Shown: positions 8,986-17,566, numbered from the stretch's first letter. The stretch is 64,000 bases of DNA from JAJRQY01 sp965224435 (GCA_965224435.1 OZ245048.1:3720001-3784000); one strand, 5' to 3'. The notes: generated by a model not told the origin, from the sequence alone. Translations and numbers: made by a program.

Positions 8986-9375
8986 CTAGGCCAGTACTTC
9001 GCCGATGGCTTCCGAGCTGCGGTCAAGGTCGTAGAAGATCAGTCCGAGCTTGGCGTCTTTGCGGGCAATGGCGACGAGCACAGCGTGAGGCCCAGCCTGC
9101 ATGAGAACAACAAAGCCGTTGCTTCCCTTGATGAGGATCTGGCTCATGTCGCCACGGGCTAGTTCGTTGGAGGCCCGAGTACCCATGGAAAGCATGGTTG
9201 CGCTCATAGCGGCGACACGGGTCTCTTCGAGTCCCTGTGGCAACGCACTTGCGATGATCAAGCCGTCTTCAGAGGCAACCGCACATGCTTCGATGTCACC
9301 GGAGCTGCTCTGCAAGTCTGCAAGCAAGCCATTCAATGTCTGCGCCTTGTTCAGTGTCTGCACTGTGTTCACCAT
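8986..9375 (-). CDS. Roadblock/LC7 domain protein
   Basis: The 129-residue protein is a single Roadblock/LC7 domain: LNGLLADLQSSSGDIEACAV, EDGLIIASALPQG, then LIKGSNGFVVLMQAGPHAVLV and GLIFYDLDRS. This is the MglB-like class that forms homodimers and often regulates small Ras-like GTPases. The frame remains open to 9636, but the ATG at 9375 is preceded by GGGAGAAG at good distance and gives exactly one domain, so it is chosen. No GTPase gene is present in the window. Its neighbours (V4R-like, di-iron MBL, membrane coiled coil) suggest a signalling cassette. Confidence 0.85.
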   Translation of the reverse strand: MVNTVQTLNKAQTLNGLLADLQSSSGDIEACAVASEDGLIIASALPQGLEETRVAAMSATMLSMGTRASNELARGDMSQILIKGSNGFVVLMQAGPHAVLVAIARKDAKLGLIFYDLDRSSEAIGEVLA

Positions 9376-9672
9376 GTCTTCTCCCACAAGGGGGTTAGGC
9401 CGCCAATAGGTCTTGCGGCTACCGTCCCCTATCGGATGCCGCCCGTCGATGCTTAGGGCTTCGGGAAAGAGGTCTCGATATTCTTCGCGTCCGGCTTTGG
9501 ACGTCTGCGGTACAAGCGCAGCGATGCCCTCGGGCCAGGACACTGCGGGGTCGACTCCCGCAACGCTCCCAGCCCAGAGGGCATCTACACATTCTTCGTT
9601 CCTGCAAGCCCGACGACTGATTGACCGAACTCGCAATCTGTCAGCGATCGATCGCTGAAGTCCAGACCAGGA
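9376..9672. other. Intergenic stretch inside the Roadblock cassette
   Basis: This 297-base gap separates the V4R-like gene from the Roadblock gene on the same strand. The minus frame that continues upstream from the Roadblock gene is open to 9636, but its translation is Arg/Cys-rich and resembles no domain. I see no tRNA, repeat or convincing coding signal. A promoter for the three downstream genes could lie here. Confidence 0.4.
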
Positions 9673-10242
9673 CTAGGCGTCCCACTCTTCGACGCTGCGG
9701 CGAATCTCGAACCTACACTCGCGGGCCTCTAGGTCTCGACCCTTCCACTTGATGTGGTGGGTGTCATTCACGTTGGAGAGGCAACCCTCAATGAAGCCCA
9801 TGCCGGTCCAGCACACGGGCTTCTGGATTGGCCGGTAGCCGTCGGCAGCGAGAATGTCGTAGAAGACACACTTGCAAATGTAGGCTTCCTTTTCGTTGAG
9901 CTTGATCTCGTAGGCAAACCCGAGGTTTCGCAGCGTCACAGCCAGAATCTCGGTTGCCTCTTCAGGATTTTTGCCATCGGTGAACATCTTGCCGACTTCT
10001 CGGCCAACCTGACGAAGCAAGGCGAAAGCGCCCTTCTTGCCAATGACATCTTCCAGTTCGTTGCCAATGTTGTATACAAGTTCGGGGCTTGGCGCGTGGC
10101 TTCGGTCGGCCGTCTTGATGGTCTTCAGCACACTGACCGCACCTTCACCAATAATGCCACCGATCTTTTCAACAATGATGTCCAAGACATCCCAGCTGAG
10201 TTGCTCGATTGCTTCATCTCTTCCAACGGCTATATCAGTCAT
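9673..10242 (-). CDS. V4R-like ligand-binding domain protein
   Basis: The 189-residue protein has a helical N-terminal half and a C-terminal half with several cysteines: YICKCVFYDIL near residue 120, PVCWTGMGFIEGCLSNV near 140 and ARECRFEIRR near 178. This order (Cys-containing strand, helix with EGCLS, final xECRFEIR strand) is that of V4R (4-vinyl reductase) small-molecule or metal-binding sensor domains. Assignment rests on pattern only. The start is at the ATG at 10242; the frame runs to 10347 but that part is unlike a domain. It heads the minus-strand cassette ending at 7360 and is divergent from the IMPDH-like gene. Confidence 0.55.
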   Translation of the reverse strand: MTDIAVGRDEAIEQLSWDVLDIIVEKIGGIIGEGAVSVLKTIKTADRSHAPSPELVYNIGNELEDVIGKKGAFALLRQVGREVGKMFTDGKNPEEATEILAVTLRNLGFAYEIKLNEKEAYICKCVFYDILAADGYRPIQKPVCWTGMGFIEGCLSNVNDTHHIKWKGRDLEARECRFEIRRSVEEWDA

Positions 10243-10433
10243 AGTTCTCAAGTTCCTGCCGTCAAGGACGGCGCATGCTGAGCAAGAACACGGTCGGTTT
10301 ATCGTTCTTGCATGAGGTGGTTGTTGCCTGAGAACCGCTTCGGTCATGAAGAGTTGACAGGATTCCCCTTGTCATCGGCAGCGAGTCACAGATATTCAGT
10401 ACATTGACCCAATATGAACACGAGAACGACCCG

Positions 10434-11519
10434 ATGAGCCGAGCCGACCTGGTGAAAGGAGAGCTCCGAACGGGGCTGACCTTCGATGACGTGCTGCTCG
10501 TCCCCCAACGTTCCAGCATCCGGTCACGCTCTGACGTCTCGTTGCAGACCATGGCAAGCAAGAGCATCCGAATTGCTGTTCCGATTATCGCCGCCAACAT
10601 GGACACGGTTTGCGAAGCAGAGATGGCCATTGCTCTTGGTCATCTGGGCGGCATGGGTGCCATCCACCGGTTCAACACGGTGGATGCTCAAGCCGAGATG
10701 GTTCGTCGCGTAAAGGAATCTGGCAATCATCCCGTGAGTGCGGCCATTGGAACCGATCGGGATGCCTTCGACCGAGCGGATGCGCTGGTGAAGGCCGGGG
10801 TTGATGCACTGGTATTGGACATTGCCCATGGCCACGCCGACCATGCGCTGGAGGTATTGGCCAAGATGAAACAGACCTACCCCACGGTCGATCTCATCGC
10901 AGGAAATGTCGCGACACGCCTGGGTGCTCAGGAACTAGCCAATGCTGGTGCTGACGCGGTCAAGGTCGGAGTCGGACCAGGAGGAGTGTGCACGACCCGC
11001 TTGGTGGCCGGAGTTGGAGTACCTCAACTGACCGCCATCGCTGAATGTGCCGAAGTCCGAGACCCAGACGGCACCCGAGTCCCCATCATTGCTGACGGAG
11101 GGATTCGCACTTCGGGAGATATCGCAAAGGCGTTGGCGGCAGGCGCCAGCTCGGTCATGATCGGCAGCCTTTTTGCCGGGACGAAAGAAAGCCCCGGCGA
11201 GGTCGAGCAATCGGCGCAGGGCTTGGTGAAACGAGTTCGAGGAATGGCCTCGTTTGAAGCAATCGAAGCCCGCGCTGCCCGCGAAGGCGAAGCAGTCGAC
11301 CAAGAGTACTTCGAGCAGCGTGCCCCCGAAGGAGTCGAAGGCACGGTTCCCTACCGCGGCGAGGTCTCGAAGTTGCTGAACTCGCTACTTGCTGGGGTTC
11401 GTTCCGGCATGAGCTATAGCGATGCCCGCACTATTGAATCATTTTGGGAGAAGGCCGAATTCATTCGAGTCACGCCAAGTGTGATCCAGATGAATAGTCC
11501 TCACGCCACGATGGGTTAA
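10434..11519 (+). CDS. IMP dehydrogenase/GMP reductase family protein without CBS domains
   Basis: The 361-residue TIM barrel shows LTFDDVLLVPQRS at the N-terminus, the catalytic loop GVGPGGVCTTRLVAGVGVPQ near residue 180 (Cys nucleophile), IIADGGIRTSGDIAKALAAGA and the C-terminal flap region VPYRGEV, LNSLLAGVRSGMSY. The loop after CTTR resembles IMP dehydrogenase rather than GMP reductase. The CBS pair normally inserted near residue 100 is absent, so a GMP reductase role cannot be excluded. The start is the ATG at 10434; a TTG at 10404 is in frame. It may not be the main GuaB of the organism. Confidence 0.8.
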   Translation: MSRADLVKGELRTGLTFDDVLLVPQRSSIRSRSDVSLQTMASKSIRIAVPIIAANMDTVCEAEMAIALGHLGGMGAIHRFNTVDAQAEMVRRVKESGNHPVSAAIGTDRDAFDRADALVKAGVDALVLDIAHGHADHALEVLAKMKQTYPTVDLIAGNVATRLGAQELANAGADAVKVGVGPGGVCTTRLVAGVGVPQLTAIAECAEVRDPDGTRVPIIADGGIRTSGDIAKALAAGASSVMIGSLFAGTKESPGEVEQSAQGLVKRVRGMASFEAIEARAAREGEAVDQEYFEQRAPEGVEGTVPYRGEVSKLLNSLLAGVRSGMSYSDARTIESFWEKAEFIRVTPSVIQMNSPHATMG

Positions 11520-11538
11520 CCGTGCACTAATTGGCTTG

Positions 11539-11566
11539 GCTGCTGGGTCTCAACTGGCCCAGCGGC
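11539..11566 (+). terminator. Hairpin after IMPDH-like gene
   Basis: A nine-pair stem (GCTGCTGGG with CCCAGCGGC, one G-T pair) and a ten-base loop begin 20 bases after the stop codon. No T-run follows, so this is a possible terminator or mRNA-end structure only. Confidence 0.4.
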
Positions 11567-11679
11567 GTCATCAAGGTCCACGGCGATGGCGCACTCCCAC
11601 ACCGGTCCCACCAGCAACCAAAGCAGACTGAGTAGAGCAGAATCCTGCACCCTCTCCCAATCAGGGCTTTACTGGAACG

Positions 11680-12714
11680 ATGCTTGCAAGAATCCTCAGT
11701 CAACATCGAAGGCTCTCGCTCCTGGTCGCAATCTCCCTCTTGTGCGGCTCGTGTGGCAGTGACGAAGTCTTCTCTGGGAGCGACATGCTCGACCCAAACG
11801 CCGATACACCTGACAATGTGAAACCACTGACGACAACAGCATCAAACCAGCCCTTGGATATCGAAGGTCATCGCGGCGCCAGAGGACTCAAGCCCGAGAA
11901 CACCCTGCCAGCGTTCGAAACCGCTCTCGATCTGGGCGTGACCACTCTCGAGCTGGACATGCATCTGACCAGTGACAATCAAGTTGTGGTCTGGCACGAC
12001 GCCAAACTCGGAGCCGACAAGTGTCGCTTCGCCAACGAGGCTGACGACTCCTATCCAGAAGAGGGAATCGCCGTCGCCTCTCAGACGATGGCGCAACTCG
12101 GGAGCATTATCTGTGACCTCAATCCCGACCCTGGTCGTTTCCCCGACCAGGACAACGGTCCAACTCCGCTAGCAGCAAGCCGGTATCAGCCCCTCACACT
12201 TTCTGAGCTTTTTGCCTTCGTAGCTGACTATGCCCAATCAGAAGAGAAGACCGAAGAACAACGAGGCAATGCTGGTCGAGTCGAATTCAATATCGAAACC
12301 AAGCGAGAAGTCGACGATCCGTCAACCATCGGCGACGGCTTTGACGGGGTCAACCCTGGCCGGTTTGAGATTGAAGTATTGGCCGCTGTGGAAGCAGCCG
12401 GAGTGGGCGAGCGCGTCATCATTCAGAGTTTTGATCACCGCTCGCTTTGGGCCATCCGGTCGATCGCCACTGATATTCGACTCTCAGCCCTCACCACTTC
12501 GGGGGTTCCCGATCTAACTGACCTGGCGGCAAGCGGGGCCTCCATCTGGTCCCCGAGTTTTCAGAGTCTTAACCCCAATGTGATCGAAGAAGCCCACGCC
12601 GCTGGCTTGCTCGTGATTCCCTGGACGGTCAACGAACGGGACCAGATGGAGGACTTGGTGGAGATGGGAGTCGACGGTCTTATCAGCGACCGGCCCGACA
12701 TCGCTCTCGGCTAA
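11680..12714 (+). CDS. Exported glycerophosphodiester phosphodiesterase
   Basis: The 344-residue protein has an N-terminal export signal (RRLSLLVAISLLCGSC) whose cysteines suggest a lipoprotein, though the lipobox is not canonical. The GDPD barrel follows: IEGHRGARGLKPENTLPAF near residue 60 (catalytic His and Glu), TTLELDMHLTSDNQVVVWHD (metal-binding Glu-x-Asp and second His), EFNIETK, and near the end IPWTVNERDQMEDLVEMGVDGLISDRPD. It would hydrolyse glycerophosphodiesters such as glycerophosphocholine outside the membrane, releasing glycerol 3-phosphate and an alcohol. Confidence 0.9.
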   Translation: MLARILSQHRRLSLLVAISLLCGSCGSDEVFSGSDMLDPNADTPDNVKPLTTTASNQPLDIEGHRGARGLKPENTLPAFETALDLGVTTLELDMHLTSDNQVVVWHDAKLGADKCRFANEADDSYPEEGIAVASQTMAQLGSIICDLNPDPGRFPDQDNGPTPLAASRYQPLTLSELFAFVADYAQSEEKTEEQRGNAGRVEFNIETKREVDDPSTIGDGFDGVNPGRFEIEVLAAVEAAGVGERVIIQSFDHRSLWAIRSIATDIRLSALTTSGVPDLTDLAASGASIWSPSFQSLNPNVIEEAHAAGLLVIPWTVNERDQMEDLVEMGVDGLISDRPDIALG

Positions 12715-12749
12715 GCGAGCCACAGACCACTGCTACTACGGTGGCCAAC

Positions 12750-13019
12750 ATGCAGGCATTTGTCATCCAATCCATTATTGCTTCGGTCGTGCTCACCCTG
12801 GCGTTGAATCTGCTGCCTCGATTGTTTCCCAAGGCCACCGACCGAGCCGAGCAGCGAGTGCACGATCAGGTTCGTCGAACCATTGAAGACCGAGCCAGCA
12901 ACGCTGACGCGCCGAGAGGTCAGTCGAGAGTGCGGGTGTTCTTCCCCTGGAAGGCCATGCTGGCTATCTCCGTTATTCTCACGGTCGTGGTCAACCTGGC
13001 CGGTTACTTCGCCGCCTGA
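12750..13019 (+). CDS. Small membrane protein of unknown function
   Basis: The 89-residue product has two hydrophobic segments (about residues 4-22 and 68-88) separated by a charged stretch rich in Arg, Asp and Gln. I do not recognise a family. A GTG at 12741 is three codons upstream in frame. It lies 35 bases after the phosphodiesterase gene and 72 bases before the PrdB-like gene on the same strand, so could be part of either unit. Confidence 0.55.
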   Translation: MQAFVIQSIIASVVLTLALNLLPRLFPKATDRAEQRVHDQVRRTIEDRASNADAPRGQSRVRVFFPWKAMLAISVILTVVVNLAGYFAA

Positions 13020-13091
13020 GTACGAGCAACCTGGGCGGACAACCACAAACGGGAATGCGAGATATGGCCCCGGACGTGGAAGACTGCTTTC

Positions 13092-13958
13092 ATGACCGTT
13101 GATAGCTACGCCTTCCTGCCGCGAGCCTTCCGAACCATGTACGAAGCTGCACCCACCGCCGAGCACGATCCTGTCTGGGCCGACTTCGACAAGCCCCTAG
13201 CTGAGGCAAAGGTTGCACTGCTCTCCAGTGCGGGAGTCTTTCTCGCCGACAAGCAAGAACCGTTCGATATTGAACGTGAGCGTCAAGAGCCGACCTGGGG
13301 TGACCCAACCCTGCGGCTCATTGGCGCCGGCGTCAGACAGTCAGAGATCGATGCCACTCATCTCCACATCAACACTGCGGACCTGTTGCAAGATTTCGAC
13401 ACGGCCCTGCCCATCCGCCGACTGAATGAGCTGGTGGCCGAGGGAGTCGTTGGGAGTGCGGCCAATGAGCACTATTCAGTCATGGGCTACCAGCAGGATG
13501 GAGCCCAGGTTTGGCAAAACAAGACTGGGCCCGAGATTGCCGCCCATTGCCACGCCAATGATATTGACGCCTTGATCCTGGCCCCCGCCTGACCGGATTG
13601 CTGCATGAACGTGCCCGTGCTGGCGCGAGTGATTGAAGCAACGGGAATCCCAACCGTGACCGTCACCATGATGCCGGTCCTGGCCATGAAGTATCAGGCC
13701 TCACGAGTGCTCGGAGTGGAGTTTCCCTTCGGCCATTCGTTCGGCACCGTCGGCAATGTTGCCATGCAGACCCGGACCCTGCGAGCCGCTCTGGATCTCC
13801 TCGTGACCGCAACTGAGTCCCGGACCCAAATAGATCTGGATGAGGAGTGGCCAGAGGATCGGCGGGCTGCCTATAAGGGTTGGCAGCCATCGGAGCCCAG
13901 CCCGATCGTTGCCCACAACATGGATCTGATTCGCAAAGCTCGACGCGAAAACACGTGA
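13092..13958 (+). CDS. PrdB/GrdB-family protein, probable selenoprotein read through UGA at 13590
   Basis: Two open segments in the same frame (13092-13589 and 13593-13958) are separated only by TGA at 13590. Translated through, codon 167 gives DALILAPA-U-PDCC followed by VPVLARVIEATGIPTVTVT. This matches the UxxC redox motif and following helix of the D-proline reductase PrdB / glycine-betaine-sarcosine reductase B family, where selenocysteine is known. The second segment starts in mid-domain and has no Shine-Dalgarno site of its own. The full protein has 288 residues, somewhat longer than classical PrdB (about 240). ATG 13092 follows a GGAAG. The final TGA overlaps the GTG start of the ABC exporter gene (GTGA). 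The substrate is unknown: orphan family members in aerobes need not reduce proline. Confidence 0.8.
13590..13627 (+). promoter_or_regulatory. Candidate bacterial SECIS element after UGA
   Basis: Directly after the UGA (13590-13592), bases 13610-13615 (CGTGCC) can pair with 13622-13627 (GGCGCG), six pairs with one G-U. The hexaloop CGUGCU at 13616-13621 has a G as its second base. The loop starts 26 nt after the UGA. This fits the loose bacterial SECIS pattern (a short stem, 16-37 nt from UGA, G among the first two loop bases), but such patterns are weak on their own. Confidence 0.5.
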
Positions 13959-15706
13959 AGCCACTCTTTCGCATATGGCCATGGGTGAAGCCTTACTGGC
14001 ATCTGATGGTGTTCTCCCTATTCGGAGCGTTGGTTACTGTCGCTGTCAACCTCATGATCCCTCTGCAAATCTCGCAAATCATCGATCAAGGCATCGCCCA
14101 AAACAACGGCTCACTGGTCCGCAACCGAGTGCTCTTGATGTTGGCCCTCGCCGTTGGCGGCATTGCTATTTCAGCTCTAACCCGGACCATTGCGGTTCGC
14201 ATGGCGTTCAACGCCGTTACCGACTTGCGGCGTGACCTCTACGCCCGCACCCAGGACTTCTCCTTCGGAAATCTGGACCGGCTGTCATCCGCTGAACTGC
14301 TTACTCGCCTCACCAGCGACATCACCAAGGTCACAACCGTGCTCACCCTCGGTGTTTCAATGGTGGCTCAAACTCCGATCATGTTTGCCGGAGCGATCAT
14401 CGCCATCGTCAGCATTCAGGCCTCCCTAATCGTGGTGATACTAGCCATGGTTCCCGTCATCGGGCTGATGGTTTGGTACGTGCTGACTCGCTCAACCAGC
14501 CTGTACGACGCCGTGCAAACCAGACTTGACCGCCTTAACACCGTCCTTCAGGAGAACATTCAGGGAACCGAGGTCATCAAGTCCTTCGTTCGCCAAGAAC
14601 ACGAGACAGAACGCTTCGATGTGGTGGCTGATGATCTCGCTCACCAAGCCACCCTGGTCAACCAGCTACTGGTTTCGATGATGCCGTCATTGCTCGTGGT
14701 GTCCAGTCTCGGTGTAGCCGCGGTGATCTGGCTAGGTGGTAATGACGTCATGCAAGGCTCCCTAAGTGAGGGTGACCTGGTGGCCTTCATCAGCTACATG
14801 GTTCTGGTTGTTATGCCCATGATCATGTTTGCCTTCATCCAGCCCATGCTGTCTGCGGCCGGTGTCTCGATGGCTCGCATCGACCAAGTGCTGCAAGAAC
14901 TCCCCGAAGTTCCTGAGCCCATTGACGGACTAGATCTTTCCTCATCGGGGCAGCCGGGTGAGATTCGGTTCGAAGATGTCTGCTTCCAGTATCGAGCCGT
15001 GGACCCGGGCCAGTCATTGGATGAAGCGCTCTCCAATGTCTCCTTCCGTATTCCCCAGGGTCAAACTGTTGCCATCCTCGGGGCCACCGGTTCGGGCAAG
15101 TCAACGCTGGTTCACCTCATCCCCCGCTTCTATGACACGTCCTCGGGAACTGTCTTCGTTGGTGGCATCGATGTCCGTCAGCTCAGCAAACACTCGCTGC
15201 GCAGCACCATTGGCATTGCCCTGCAGGAGCCCCAACTGTTCAGCGGAACCGTGATGGACAATTTGCGCTATGGGCGTCCGCAAGCACCTGATGGTGACGT
15301 GCTTGCCGCGGCTAAAGCAGCTCAAGCCGATGAGTTCATTCGTGCCATGCCCGATGGCTATGACTCGGTTATTGATCAGGGCGGAGCGAACCTGTCCGGC
15401 GGACAACGTCAACGAATTGCCATCGCTCGGACCCTGTTGGCAAAACCAGCCATTCTGATCCTGGACGATTCGACCAGCGCAGTTGATCTGGAGACCGAGG
15501 CCCTCATCCAGGACGCACTCGCTGCCTTTGAGGATCAAACCGTTGTCCTGGTCGCCCAACGCATCAGTACCGCCCTCGGAGCTGATGAGATCATTGTCTT
15601 GGATGACGGTCGGGTCTGTGCTCACGGCACCCACGAGCAGCTGATGGAAACCAGCGAGGTCTATCAAGAAATCTACCGGTCTCAGCTAGGAGCATCAATC
15701 CGATGA
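13955..15706 (+). CDS. ABC exporter half-transporter, degenerate-site subunit
   Basis: The 583-residue protein has six transmembrane helices (residues about 10-320) and a nucleotide-binding domain: GATGSGKST (Walker A), LSGGQRQRIA (signature) and ILILDDSTSAVD (Walker B/D-loop). Asp replaces the catalytic Glu after Walker B, as in the degenerate site of heterodimeric exporters such as TM287/288 and BmrCD. The GTG at 13955 overlaps the stop of the PrdB-like gene. The partner subunit follows at once, so they form one complex exporting an unknown, probably hydrophobic, substrate. Confidence 0.9.
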   Translation: MKPLFRIWPWVKPYWHLMVFSLFGALVTVAVNLMIPLQISQIIDQGIAQNNGSLVRNRVLLMLALAVGGIAISALTRTIAVRMAFNAVTDLRRDLYARTQDFSFGNLDRLSSAELLTRLTSDITKVTTVLTLGVSMVAQTPIMFAGAIIAIVSIQASLIVVILAMVPVIGLMVWYVLTRSTSLYDAVQTRLDRLNTVLQENIQGTEVIKSFVRQEHETERFDVVADDLAHQATLVNQLLVSMMPSLLVVSSLGVAAVIWLGGNDVMQGSLSEGDLVAFISYMVLVVMPMIMFAFIQPMLSAAGVSMARIDQVLQELPEVPEPIDGLDLSSSGQPGEIRFEDVCFQYRAVDPGQSLDEALSNVSFRIPQGQTVAILGATGSGKSTLVHLIPRFYDTSSGTVFVGGIDVRQLSKHSLRSTIGIALQEPQLFSGTVMDNLRYGRPQAPDGDVLAAAKAAQADEFIRAMPDGYDSVIDQGGANLSGGQRQRIAIARTLLAKPAILILDDSTSAVDLETEALIQDALAAFEDQTVVLVAQRISTALGADEIIVLDDGRVCAHGTHEQLMETSEVYQEIYRSQLGASIR

Positions 15707-15764
15707 GCAATATTGGGACGGCATCAGTCCGATGAACACTATTGGGACGGCATCAGTCCGATGA
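15692..15764 (+). repeat. 29-bp tandem repeat across an ABC stop/start junction
   Basis: Two units of 29 bp (15692-15720 and 15721-15749, differing at few bases) and a 15-bp partial third (15750-15764) span the end of the first ABC gene and the start of the second. Every unit contains CCGATGA. In unit 1 this is the stop of the first gene; in unit 3 it is the ATG of the second. Since 29 is not a multiple of three, the ATGs at 15703, 15732 and 15761 lie in different frames and only the last is in frame with the second gene. Confidence 0.9.
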
Positions 15765-17566
15765 CTTCTGTACAACGCACCCGGATGTCGTCCGGGCTCG
15801 GCCAAGGAGTAACTCGAGACGAGACGACCAGCGCTTCACTACGCCGATTGCTCAGCTATCTGAAGCCACATCGCCCCAAGCTGGCGATGAGTGCCGTGCT
15901 GATCTTGCTCTCTTCGGTCTTAAACCTTCTTGGCCCGTGGCTTCAAGGGGTCGCTATCGACGACTTCATTGCCTCGCGAGACCGGGAGGGCCTGCGGAAC
16001 ATCGTCGCCATCATGACCGTCATCTATGTCTCGGCCTGGCTTATGGGCGTGATCTATGGACGGGTCATCGCCAAGATTGCTCAGCAAGTCATGGCCAAGC
16101 TGCGTCAGGATCTGTTCCGCAAGCTGCAGACCTTATCCATGCGGTTCTTTGACAAGAACCGAACCGGCGACCTGATGAGTCGGGTCACCAATGACGTTGA
16201 TGCGGTTGATCAATTGCTGAGCCAGAACATCCTTAGCGTGATCGTGTCTGCCTTCCAAATCGTTGGCCTGCTCGGCATCATGATCGTGCTGGACTGGCGC
16301 ATGACCCTGGCCACCCTGGTCCCGTTCCCCATTGTCATGTCGATCGTGAAGAGGATTGGAGCCCGCTCGGGTCCAGCATTCGGGAAGTACCAGCGCAGCC
16401 TTGGCCAGCTGAACAGTGTGGCCCAGGAACGCTTGAGTGGGCAGCGAGTCGTGATCGCAATGAACCGTCAAGACGAGGCGAAAGAAGAGTTCGCCGCCGC
16501 CAACGAGCAGGCACGTGTTGGCGGAATCAAGGCCCAGACCATGACTATGGCCATGATGCCGATCATGTTTGGACTCGGAAACTTGAGCACCGTCTCAGTT
16601 GTAGGGGTCGGTGCATGGCTGGCAGTTTCCGGAGATGGACATGGGATCAGCATCGGTCTCATCGCTTCATTTGTCACCTACGCCAACCGGCTCGGTCAAC
16701 CCATGGGACGGATCGCCAATACCGTCACCTCCGTCTTTGGTGCCTTGGCCGGTGCCAGTCGGGTCTTCGAACTGATTGATGAAGACCCGGACCTGGTCGA
16801 CGAAGTGGATGCCGAAACCTTGCCACCGGTCGAAGGACGAGTGGTCTTTGACCATGTGGACTTCGCTTACGACAAAGGCCAGCCGATCCTACGAGACATC
16901 AGCTTCGTGGCTGAACCGGGCCAGATGATCGGCCTGGTTGGACCGACCGGCGCGGGCAAGTCCACCATCATCAGCGTGCTCTCCCGGTTCTATGACATCG
17001 AGGCCGGATCGGTCACCGTCGACGGTCACGACATCTGCCAGGTCAAGAAGGACTCACTTCGGGACCAACTCGGCATTGTCTTGCAGCGGACCTTCTTGTT
17101 TAGCGACACGGTGCTAGAGAACATCCGGTTCGGGCGGCTTGATGCCACGGATGCCGAGATTGAAGCCGCAGCCAAGCTGGCTAATGCTGACCATTTTATT
17201 CGGGCGCTCCCTCGAGGCTATGACGAACCGATATCGGAGGGTGGCACCAACTTGTCGCTGGGCCAGCGTCAGCTGCTCGCTATCGCCCGGGCAGCCTTGG
17301 CCAATCCTCGCATGCTCATTCTGGATGAGGCCACCAGCTCAGTCGACACCCGAACCGAACGAGATATCCAGGCCGCCCTGCTCAATCTGATGGCTGACCG
17401 AACCAGTTTCGTGATTGCCCATCGGCTTTCGACGGTTCGCCATGCTGATCAGATCTTGGTCATCCAGGATGGTGAGATAACTGAGCGAGGAACCCATGAC
17501 GACCTACGTGCCCTAGACGGGTTCTACGAGAATCTGTTCACCAGCCAGTTCCGCGGTCGGGAGTAG
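15761..17566 (+). CDS. ABC exporter half-transporter, catalytic-site subunit
   Basis: The 601-residue protein has six transmembrane helices (about residues 40-345) and an ATPase domain with GPTGAGKST, the signature LSLGQRQLLAIA, and MLILDEATSSVD carrying the canonical catalytic Glu. It pairs with the preceding subunit, which has Asp there, to give one active and one degenerate site. The start is the ATG at 15761 in the last unit of the 29-bp repeat; an in-frame TTG at 15713 would add 16 residues. The spacing suggests that tight stop-start coupling was lengthened by tandem duplication. Confidence 0.92.
   Translation: MTSVQRTRMSSGLGQGVTRDETTSASLRRLLSYLKPHRPKLAMSAVLILLSSVLNLLGPWLQGVAIDDFIASRDREGLRNIVAIMTVIYVSAWLMGVIYGRVIAKIAQQVMAKLRQDLFRKLQTLSMRFFDKNRTGDLMSRVTNDVDAVDQLLSQNILSVIVSAFQIVGLLGIMIVLDWRMTLATLVPFPIVMSIVKRIGARSGPAFGKYQRSLGQLNSVAQERLSGQRVVIAMNRQDEAKEEFAAANEQARVGGIKAQTMTMAMMPIMFGLGNLSTVSVVGVGAWLAVSGDGHGISIGLIASFVTYANRLGQPMGRIANTVTSVFGALAGASRVFELIDEDPDLVDEVDAETLPPVEGRVVFDHVDFAYDKGQPILRDISFVAEPGQMIGLVGPTGAGKSTIISVLSRFYDIEAGSVTVDGHDICQVKKDSLRDQLGIVLQRTFLFSDTVLENIRFGRLDATDAEIEAAAKLANADHFIRALPRGYDEPISEGGTNLSLGQRQLLAIARAALANPRMLILDEATSSVDTRTERDIQAALLNLMADRTSFVIAHRLSTVRHADQILVIQDGEITERGTHDDLRALDGFYENLFTSQFRGRE

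Noticed and set aside
9376..9636. Long N-terminal extension of the Roadblock protein
   Set aside because: The ATG at 9375 has a good Shine-Dalgarno site and matches the single-domain length; the extension is not protein-like.
13590..13592. TGA as a true stop splitting two hypothetical genes
   Set aside because: The second segment is in the same frame, continues the PrdB fold and lacks a start region of its own; recoding explains the data better.
15692..15764. CRISPR-like direct repeats
   Set aside because: Units abut without spacers and overlap coding ends; it is a tandem duplication.
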